From Ceriagrion tenellum (lineage: Eukaryota; Arthropoda; Insecta; Odonata; Coenagrionidae): a stretch of 64,000 nucleotides of DNA. Positions 56,000 to 64,000 of the stretch are shown here, in pieces (positions within the stretch are counted from its first letter, which is position 1; every line of letters starts with the position of its first letter). The notes below the pieces were generated by a model. It was not told where the DNA came from. It did no database searches and was given only the letters and a program-made list of their open reading frames with translations. The position numbers were made by a program, and so were the translations under genes. The DNA is taken from assembly GCA_963169105.1 (NCBI GenBank), contig OY720641.1, positions 5,781,258 to 5,845,257 on the forward strand, written 5' to 3'.

Positions 56000-56480
56000 A
56001 GATATGCTGCCTAACTTTGGTTCTAAAAGTGCCTCTCACATCCTACCATTTGTTTTACGCTTCGTGCTTGGTGTCCAAATGCCATCTGCCCCTCTGTGCC
56101 GGCTCGCATTGCGGTTCGTAGATTTAGATGCGTTTTCTGGCTGTTTTTCCTCGTCGAGCATTGCCAGAGAGTCATTCTCACGTTTTCCCCTCCCTGCCTT
56201 CTCTCGTTTATCTTCTCCTCCGCTCAACGGTGGTAGCGATGCTTTGTTTGGTCGTCGTGGGCGCCCGTGTGTTGCCAAGCGGGTTTGAATCTTCATAATG
56301 CGTCTTGGCGAGCGAATCCGTTGAGGAGCAGGCCGAGGTCCACGCCGCGTGGTGACCGTCGATAGGTGGTCAGTCGCTCGCTCGGCCGGGACCAAACGGT
56401 CCTAGTTGGAAGCTAAGCTCCCACGTACGGAATAGCGGCGCTTTGTGTGCTAGTCCCTCTCTTCATCACGGAAGTCATCA
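56000..56480. promoter_or_regulatory. CpG-rich patch, possible promoter
   Basis: CpG is high from 56200 to 56450. An initiator match TCAGT (56370-56374) is followed 27 nt later by GGTCC (56398-56402), close to but one base short of the canonical downstream promoter element position. GGACC-AAAC-GGTCC forms a hairpin in the same place. The minus-strand frame at 56036-56395 is charged, low in complexity and unassigned. Confidence 0.25.
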
Positions 56481-56734
56481 TCATCATCCTGAAGATCGGT
56501 TTCCTCCCTCAACAATCCACTCCCCACCTCTCTCTCTGCTTTAATCGCATCATAAATCATCATTTTCGTCCCTCTCAATTCACGCAAGTATATTGATGTA
56601 ATCCGTCCTTGCTCTCCCATGATAGTTCACCCCATTTATTTGCGGTTGAATTTCATATAAGAAATCCAGATTACCTACAGACGGTGGGCGAGTTGTCTGT
56701 CAGACGTTGCGAGAGTTCGCTCGAGAAATTAGGA

Positions 56735-56850
56735 ACAAGTGTGTTTCAGGGCGACGCAGAGAATATCATTTTGATGCCGCACTACATTTCTAGGTCCGAC
56801 ACTAGCGATAAACTTATAGAGATACATCGCCACATTGATACATGACGAAT
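56735..56850 (+). mobile_element. CR1/Jockey-like LINE fragment
   Basis: VFQGDAENIILMPHYISRSD and SDKLIEIHRHIDT match VFQRDTENIIMTSHYISRSD and SDKIREIHCRTER in the copy at 3545-4135. It has no 3' end of its own. Confidence 0.75.
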
Positions 56851-57309
56851 ACGTATTGTTTTAATAATAATAACAATTTATTAATACATTGTATGAACCT
56901 TACATGCTTATATTGCATTACAAATAAAAAAAGAAGAATTATGAATCCCTTTATAGGCATTGCCTGTATTTGGGATACCTCCAAAACATTTTACATTTTG
57001 AATAGTTGAGAAATGAAAAAAAACAGACAAGATACGTTACATAAATATGTACATGAAAATAGATAACAATTTTTGTTTAATCTCAACCTGTCGTGCATAC
57101 AGTTTATAGTGATACCGTTTATACTATTGACATGCCTTTATTTCCTCCATGCTCCTATTAAACATCCTGCACACGTTCTACTTACGAGAAGAATAGTGAG
57201 GAAAAGTTACATGTCGTTTTTCATGTTAGACAGAGGATAAGAATTCGTAAAAATGGATGGAATGTGAATCAATTAAAATTTTAGTTATTTTACGGGGAAT
57301 TACTTCGCA

Positions 57310-57490
57310 CATCTACGCCTACATCTACATACTACTCTGCGATCCGCCGCATAGGCGTGTGTCTGGGGGTGTTCGGAAACTAGCCTCGTAAAGGTGATAA
57401 GGATAACGTTTTTGGACGTGATATTGTGAAAGGTACAATGGAATTATTGGAGTGGTGTTCAAATTTATTATGATCACTTATCTTGTGCGG
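57310..57490 (-). mobile_element. CR1/Jockey-like LINE, 3'-end fragment
   Basis: CTACATCTACATACTACTCTG, CCGCCGCATAGGCGTGTG and TTTATTATGATCACTTATC follow the reversed 3' end and the sequence next to it of the copy at 30701-31243. It is diverged. Confidence 0.75.
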
Positions 57491-58307
57491 AAAAATGAGT
57501 TTAATATAAAGAATACGGAAAAATAAGCATATTAATGGCGGATTTATATGCGATTCGGAGACCTGCATAGAAGGAAGAGCACGATCAATATAGAACGACC
57601 TGGTGTCCATGGGTATTAGTGTTCATCAAAATATATTCGTGGAATTATTGGCATTTTTTGTGACTTAATTTTGGTTGTCAACAGCTAGCGCATTCCATCA
57701 GCGGAAGCAGGATTTCTAAAACTGAAAAAATATAGGAATTTAGTTTTATTTTGTATCTCAAAGTCGTGTTGAACCCTCCTTACTGTGCTTAAAGGGAGTT
57801 TACTCGTGGAAGTAGCGAGTGAAGCGATATCTTGAATCGTTTCGCCACTTGCGGGGCATCGTTCTGCTTACATTACTTCCGGCTTTTTCCAAACCAATGG
57901 ATGACGGAAGTAAACAATGAATATGTTAACTGCAGAAATCATGTAAATTTGACTATAATGGCGTGTGTATACAGCTGTTTGAGTCCCATAGGCATTCGTG
58001 GGTATCATGAATTAGCATGAATTACAATAAATATGCATTATTACGTCATATAAAGTATGAGAATCATGAAAATGATTATAATAATCAAATAAGAGATGTG
58101 TCATAATGCTTAGAGGTTCTTTCGCTTTCAAGATATTAATAAAATAAATATATAAAATTAATATGTAATAGTACAAATAAATACTTTAATTAGCAGCAAT
58201 GAGTCCTCGTCATACTAATTTATTCGTTGTTTACATTTTTAATGTCCGTTTTCTATCATGTGACCAAGATTCCACCGGATGCGATGAGATTTTATCGCAG
58301 AATCAAT
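57491..58307. other. Non-coding sequence
   Basis: ACGACCTGGTGTCC and ATATTCGTGGAATTATTGG (57596-57650) faintly resemble the Penelope-like segments. Otherwise nothing is recognised. Confidence 0.35.
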
Positions 58308-58356
58308 ATGCTACTTGCAGGCAAAATATAAACCAGTATATTTTCCTTACAAGTAG
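58308..58356. repeat. Imperfect 22-bp inverted repeat
   Basis: TGCTACTTG ... AAAATATA, a 6-base loop and TATATTTT ... CAAGTAGCA form a hairpin with a few mismatches in the middle. Confidence 0.7.
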
Positions 58357-58603
58357 CAAACGCAGTCGATTACCACCACTATCGACCCCTACTGCCATCG
58401 AAGTCCGTGCTTACACATCGAATTGCCGCTTGCAAGCGGAATCAAAGGCTACTGTCGCGGAAGTGACTTCCATGAGTTAACCCGTCTTTGGATTCAAAAT
58501 CCCTCAAGTGAAGGAGGTTATAATGTCTTAGTTTCCCTGGGACCTTACACCTTCTAGCAAGAGATTATTCAAGCGACTTGCAGTGCGATGCATTTGCGTG
58601 AAA

Positions 58604-59218
58604 TAGAGATGAGCAAACCCATCCATTTTAGGGAACTCGTTCACTCCGTTCCTGCCCTTTTTGGGACGCGTTCCATTTTACTCGTTCGCCCTTGCTTTTT
58701 TTTTTGGCGGTCATGTATTTTTATTTTTAGCATGTTCTTAGCGTCTTTTTAAGAAAGTAAATAAACCTAGATATCCTTAGTATACCGTAGTGACGTTATT
58801 TATGAATGTTGGATGAAATAAAAGAAGGAAAGTAACCAACTTTTTATATGGTTTCGTGAATAGGTTTAATTTATATGGAAGAAAATGACTGTTATTTACA
58901 CTGCTAGCATCAGCAGATTTATGTTTGGGGCATTATTAAGAACATCCTACGTCACGAAGATAGGAGCGAGGGCCGAAGAGACCGAAAGGAACGAAGGGCC
59001 GATGGACCAAGTGGAATGAAGGACCGAAAAGACCGAGGGACCGAAAGGAACCAAGGGCCGATGGACCGAATGGAACGAAGGACCGAAAAGACCGAGGGAC
59101 CGAAAGGAACGAAGGACCGAAAGGAACGGTCGTTCCAAAGAAGTCGGTCCTCGGTCATCCCGTTCAATCCATGGACCCGTTCCTTCGGACCCGTTCGTTC
59201 GCGAACGACCCGCCTCTA
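58604..59218. mobile_element. Non-autonomous hAT element with perfect 8-bp target duplication
   Basis: GCGTGAAA lies directly outside both ends (58596-58603 and 59219-59226). The left end reads TAGAGATGAGC and the reverse-complemented right end TAGAGGCGGGT, close to the TAGGGATGGGC-type termini common in hAT elements. The 615-bp interior has no transposase. Instead it contains a tandem array (58965-59133) and runs related to CGTTCGCGAACG near the right end. It is non-autonomous and, given its perfect duplication, not very old. Confidence 0.82.
58965..59133. repeat. 59-bp minisatellite made of GGACCGAAAGGAACGAA-type submotifs
   Basis: ACCGAAAGGAAC recurs at 58981, 59040 and 59099, exactly 59 bp apart. 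GGCCGATGGACC recurs at 58997 and 59056. Inside each unit GGACCGAAA and GGAACGAAGG repeat every 17-21 bp. Open frames on both strands here are artefacts of the array. Confidence 0.9.
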
Positions 59219-59226
59219 GCGTGAAA

Positions 59227-59777
59227 TGATTATTAAGGAACGTTTTCTGGCTTGCATAAATAAATAAGCCTCACGGAATGAGGAGCAGAAACGCCACCAT
59301 CGCCGTGACGTAACAGGTGACCGCGATCTAGGCCTCGCCCCGATTTCCCGCGCCTCATGTCCGAAACCTTACTGGTGCGGCGGGAATATTATTCGGGTTC
59401 CCGCGTAGGTTTTTTTCCTCGAAATGTGTGTCGATAGTCCAAATATTTGTTTCCGGCCTTTTCCTTGTTCACCAGGAGCGGGAAAGCAGCTTATTTGGAA
59501 ACCAGCTTGTTCGTCGGAAAAGTTATCGCTTCAGTAATTAATCTGTTGCTGATTACATTTCTGGGAAACTGGATTTAAACAGGAAGATATTAAATGGAAT
59601 CACTTTCGTCTTTGTTTTCTCGGGGAAAGTCTTCGTAAAATTTCTCACCCTCATTAATCTGCTACGGTATTCTGATCATTGTAACTAATTTCATTGATTA
59701 ATTTGCAACAACCTGTTAATTGACATGGATTCTTTTGAGGCTTATTAGTGAAGCTCAAATGGCTTGCCTCTCTAGTG
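59227..59777. other. Non-coding sequence
   Basis: A short CpG-rich stretch lies at 59290-59410. No gene is seen. Confidence 0.35.
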
Positions 59778-59935
59778 AAAGACCCGCGAATAAGTTCATG
59801 GACCGAATGAATAGGAAAGTAAATAAGAAGAGATACGAGGAAGTAAGGGACCTAGCATTAGATAGGGATGAATGGATGGCTGCTGTCAACCACTCTTAGG
59901 ATTGAACGACCAATGATAAATGAGTTAAGTGATAA
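59778..59935 (+). mobile_element. LINE ORF2 C-terminal fragment
   Basis: RPANKFMDRMNRKVNKKRYE, EVRDLALDRDEWMAAVNHS and a stop match the last third of 16325-16710. It is truncated at its 5' side. Confidence 0.82.
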
Positions 59936-60685
59936 CAGCAGTAGTGAAACTTGTCGGCAGTCAACCGTGTGGAGCGGGACGTCGAGGAGTGGTAGATTTG
60001 AATGTAAGGTGTGAGATGAGAAGGGGGTAGCATTTGGTTGGCAATGCAACCTACATGAATTCATTTAGCGTGGACAAATGTTGGCTTAATCATTTCATGA
60101 CGATGAGTAATATTTAGATGTTTATTACTTCCAACAAAAGAAAAGAAACAATTATAAAACTTCTTTTAAATATAGGAAATGGAAGCTTTAGGTATACTAA
60201 GGTGATACCTGTGTGTATATGTGTAAATGCTACCTTCAATTAACATAGCCATGTGTGGCCAACGGATAGACAATCAACAATTGGTCATTCTAGAATTATA
60301 CATATTACACCAACAGTCTCCAGCAATAGTCTTACTATTCGGAAAAATTCGAAAATTACGGGAAAAATGTGTAAATACAATTAAATACATAGTACAATGC
60401 TAAATGTATACTTTCGGGTCAAACAGAGTTTCAATATTGTGTTGAGTAAACCGCCATGATTTCACTGAATGAAGGAATTTTTGAGAACTTTCTTTTTAAA
60501 TTTTCAGTCGAAAAATTGAATGATTTAGGATATATAAAACTCATCTTTAATATAATGATAACTTAGGTCTATAAATGCGTACATTGCTTTTTCTCCTCAA
60601 ATTTTAAGGATACCTTTCCCAAGAAGAGGATAACGAATAGTCGCTTCGAATCTAAAGAGATCTAGGTTTTTCATTTTAATACGAT
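59936..60685. other. Non-coding sequence
   Basis: Nothing recognised. Confidence 0.4.
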
Positions 60686-60712
60686 CCAAACGAAGCTGCA
60701 TCATCAAGAGTG
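60686..60712 (-). repeat. Degenerate Penelope-like core
   Basis: The minus strand reads TTGATGATGCAGCTTCGTTT with GGATCGTATT after it. The order is that of the hammerhead-like core, but GAAA is lost. Confidence 0.38.
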
Positions 60713-62039
60713 CTCGTAACCCATTGGACAGAGAAACTCATGTTAACAATTTCATTATTGAGTTTCTACCGCCACTGTGCTGGTCATAGCAAATGCTAAT
60801 CTCCACCTTTTTATCGTTTTTGATAAAAATTGTGCTTTCGCTGACGACAAGATCTAGCGGCTGAAAACCAAGAATTAGTTACGAAATATTCAGATTATTA
60901 AACGCATATATTTTTAACAAACACCCTCCTTGGCCGTCAAGAGGCGACTTCAACGCCACTTTTACTGAATTACAGCATGTTTTCAACCGTTGCAATTACA
61001 TATGAATAAACCCGAAAAAAATAGTATCTTAATATGCCTTTATTTAATTTTACTCAACTTACCAGGAGTTTTCTCTGATTTTTAAACATTTTTCGAGAAA
61101 ATGGTTGTTATATTATTCGAAAAAGAAAACTTGTCCCTATGTTGATCCTGATATCGAATTTAACATCATGCAGTTCCAAGTTCGTTTTGCGAGAAAAAGG
61201 TATGGATGGACAAAATTTTGTTGTTAATATCAGAGATAAGGTTTTCTGTAAGCAGCCACAGGACTTACCTGGCATGGAAATTACATAGAATGACATATGA
61301 AGGAAATGACATAGAATTCATTTTGTGTTTGAGCCACCGTAAGAGCGTGGCGTCTTTTCTCATAGATATTGGAGCCATAAGGCTATGTATTAAAATTATA
61401 TTTATTTGCCAAGAAACCTAATCGGTAACGATTTTTTTCGCTTTTATATAAACGTATTACTAATAAGTACGTGCATGAAAATTTCCACGCAAATATGTTA
61501 ATAAATGAAAATCTCTTTGACAACCTCAATACAGGAAACGAAGTTGTTCGATCTCGGAAAACCTGGTTGTCGCACGCGGTGACCTCTTAAATCCCCTATG
61601 GGTGGCTAGCATTTTGACAATGTACCTTTCCGCTGTAAACAGTATTTTGCCCAATAGCCTCCATGTTTATCTGCAGTCATATGGACCAAATGCTGTCTAC
61701 TCTATCTTCCTCGCGGTAGCATTGTGCAGCAGTATTTGCGTAATGACATTTTGATTCATTCAAATTCTTCAATTATTTATATGCTTCTGCGGATTAGCGA
61801 TTTCGAAATTGCCGTATCCAATGTTCATTTCCGTTATTCATTTATTCAGTAAAATTCAAATGCAGCGTGTTAACAGAACGATGCCTAGGAATTTCCAATG
61901 CTAATCCAGACTTCGCTGCATTCATCATTCATCCGAAAGACGTCAATTTCCATGAATAAAGCCGCCCTAAGTATGATTCTCATGTGCATTTAGTCGGAGC
62001 GTCGCAGTGACGGTTGGGAGATACGAGGCGCCCACTCAA
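60713..62039. other. Non-coding sequence
   Basis: No gene recognised. Confidence 0.4.
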
Positions 62040-62400
62040 CGTTCGCTAACCCGGAAGGGACTCATTCTTGTAAATTAGGCGTGTGGAGGGGGGTGTCTTT
62101 GGCCTTCTACCCCGCCATCTTCTCCCTGCTCTTCTCTCACGAATGAGTGCTAAGGCTAACACTCTCTGCCCATGCCGATTATGTATTTCGTCGCGTGTCT
62201 TTTATTTTTTTCTCCTCCTTCACCTCCTCTCCTCTTCTTAGTGACGTAATTCCGACCGCCTGCCCTTCTTTCTAACCGTCTTCGCCTAATTTCGCGCGTG
62301 GCGCTGTTGTTTTGTAGGTCGACGCGGCTGCGACGTCAACCACCCGAGCGCGATCTAGTTCGTTTTTCGTCAGAAGTAAGTGGTGCTCAAAACAAACTGA
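62040..62400 (+). promoter_or_regulatory. CpG-rich patch ending in a strong splice donor
   Basis: A C- and CpG-rich block (62040-62370) ends with CAGAA|GTAAGT at about 62370-62378, a full-consensus donor. It could be a non-coding first exon of a plus-strand transcript. No initiator or TATA box is convincing. Confidence 0.3.
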
Positions 62401-63461
62401 CGGCAGCATTTTCTTGATGAATAGGTGAAAACCAGTACTTGTAATGACCCTACTCCGATACCAATAATTGCGTCTACTTTCCAGCGAATTTTAAAACATT
62501 AGCAGAGGGGCACGGCTTTACACGGGAAGCTCAGAAGTAATTAAGCAGATTCATGTTTGAAGGAAACAAGCACAAGTTGGGTATTTGACATATTTTCAGC
62601 TAAAAAAAGGTTACAACCCCAAATCTTGAGTGAAAGTAAAGTGAAAAAGCAACTTTGCTCCGATCCAATGCTTTTCTTATGGGAAATCTGGGATAATAGC
62701 ACCCTTGAACTGTATTTGCTCAGTAAACTTATGGGGACCGTTTTTCGGTCCTTGAGGTCTTTGGGCCTTTCTCGTATAGCTTATGCCCTCATATTTCTTG
62801 TCGTGTACCTGTGTGCAATGTTTCATGATGATTGAGTCATCAGTTCATCCGTAATGAGGAAATGTTGAGATACACTAATTTTCGGACTTCTGGCCACTAA
62901 TGGGACCCAGCCTTAAATCTGAGCTGTGTGATTATGGTATGGCTTTAGAAGTGTAAGACATATGTTTCTAACAATAAGTAAAATTCTAGTTGAGGGAATT
63001 TCCACGAGTGGAGGGGCCGTTTTGGAGAATTGAGGTACCGGGGCCTACGCCAGCTGTCCTATAGCACTCTGAAGTTTATGCGCTGGAAACATTCAAAATA
63101 TCAGCTCTCTAGGTTCTCAATTTTTCGAGGAGAAGAGACTCAAATATAGTCACGGATAGGCTGACGTCATTCCACTTTTAATCATAATTATAAATGAAAC
63201 TTCAACAGGTTCTATCTACGATGGAATTCTGTCGAACTTGAGCTACACACAGTTCTTAATTTGTTTCGAAACTTTTCTGATATAATTCATTTTTACATAC
63301 ACCTTGACATAACAGTCGATCTATAAAATACAATACAAAAGGATTAAATTCCGGTGAAAAGTTATCGTCATGTTTTTGGATAGTACCATCATCATTCTTT
63401 TCCACCTCAAGTGTGATCGCGGCGCGAAGTATAACTAATTCCATCTTTGGAGATCGGCTGA
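62401..63461. other. Non-coding sequence
   Basis: No supported gene; frames at 62557-62835 and 63256-63444 have no motif. Confidence 0.4.
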
Positions 63462-63734
63462 GTACTGTAATCCAAGGTGCTCCGCGATTGACGGCTTATT
63501 TGAAATAAAAAGGCACCTTTTTAGTATTTACAGTAACAATATCTGACTCTGCGACACTACTGTGGGAGTGGACGCATGTAAAGATTAATCAATCAAATAA
63601 CGCCAGGCACAGAGTCGAGGGGACGGAGTTCGTATCCGGGTCGATGTGAATGATTATTTCATTCACATAGTCTGTCGCTTACTCTTTTTTTTTCAAATAA
63701 GCCGTCAATCATGGGAAGACTAGGATCTCAGTAC
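63462..63734. mobile_element. Terminal-inverted-repeat element (MITE-like)
   Basis: The left end (GTACTGTAATCC ... GATTGACGGCTTATTTGAAA) and the complement of the right end (GTACTGAGATCC ... GATTGACGGCTTATTTGAAA) form inverted repeats of about 50 bp with a variable middle. The centre has a hairpin, TGTGAATGA-TTATT-TCATTCACA (63645-63667), and GACTCTG ... CAGAGTC. GGAGTTCGTATCC just before it resembles a tRNA B box, but no A box is present. No target duplication is clear. Confidence 0.68.
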
Positions 63735-64000
63735 CTTCTCTGCCAATTTTAGAAAATGAATTTAAGGGTTACCTACCTTCTGTGTGCGCGTCGTCATCCT
63801 ACTTAGGCCCGCATTGATAATCTACGCACTTCAACCTCAGTTGTTTTCCCGTCCAAGCATCGGCAAGGACCCTCAGGGGCGTGGTTCACGAAAAATATTT
63901 ACCATTCAGTCGTCGTCATCCCAAAGAACTGCCCCACTTAGATGAATAGTTCGCCTACGTGATGTTCCCTTTTGCCCTCGCTTTCGATCGTCGCTGTGCG
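63735..64000. other. Non-coding sequence to window end
   Basis: Nothing recognised. Confidence 0.4.

Noticed and set aside
59016..59219. Charged repetitive open frames on both strands
   Set aside because: They are translations of the 59-bp minisatellite inside a hAT element.
62077..62105. GGCGTGTGGAGGGGGGTGT resembling the CR1-like LINE 3' block
   Set aside because: The match is short, without the neighbouring GTCACC or TACATC parts; probably chance.

Overview
This is a eukaryotic, AT-rich, repeat-rich window that fits an arthropod genome. No bacterial operon, rRNA gene, convincing tRNA gene, CRISPR array or virus is visible. The phylum-level call is an inference. It rests on decayed non-LTR retrotransposons, a mariner deletion derivative, hAT elements, Penelope-like foldbacks, and coding exons that are very short and far apart. 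I cannot name the species.

Host gene. A CpG-rich island (about 4463-4908) leads into a candidate first coding exon (4909-4955), whose codons almost all end in G or C and which stops at a splice donor. A second exon (7487-7577) has a good acceptor and donor and continues the reading frame exactly. About 25.6 kb downstream, a textbook acceptor at 33151 is followed at once by the donor GTGAGT at 33152. This is the arrangement of a recursive (ratchet) splice site in a long intron, and a possible 42-nt cassette exon follows it. The likeliest layout is one plus-strand gene whose very long introns fill most of the window. The encoded protein is not recognised.

Mobile elements. (1) A CR1/Jockey-like LINE family occurs in several 5'-truncated copies on both strands (3545-4135, 8033-8672, 30701-31243, 35812-36410, 38990-39420, plus fragments). 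Its 3' end is a recurrent GC-rich block followed by a GTAGAT-type tail. (2) A second LINE group is recognised by its C-terminal peptides (15078-15475, 16325-16710, 20425-20895, 23705-24150, 26110-27215, 34470-34660, 42295-42560, 45415-46000, 54715-55216, 59778-59935). (3) A third LINE type lies on the minus strand at 48635-49310 and 52665-53355. (4) DNA transposons are an internally deleted mariner (2536-2920), a 2.0-kb hAT with a broken transposase (43080-45079), a 615-bp non-autonomous hAT with perfect 8-bp target duplications and an internal 59-bp minisatellite (58604-59218), a TA-flanked MITE (22080-22481) and another terminal-inverted-repeat element (63462-63734).

The most unusual theme is a family of foldback and tandem repeats that share a hammerhead-ribozyme-like core: CTGANNA, one base, a short stem-loop, then GAAA. 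At least fourteen sites lie on both strands. Two sit in near-perfect long palindromes flanked by 13-14 bp target duplications, and one set forms a 185-bp tandem array. This fits Penelope-like or retrozyme-type elements.

Everything else is non-coding sequence in which I see no gene. CpG-rich patches (1-470, 25600-26090, 30130-30600, 33800-34260, 41250-41800, 56000-56480, 62040-62400) are possible regulatory regions or alternative promoters.
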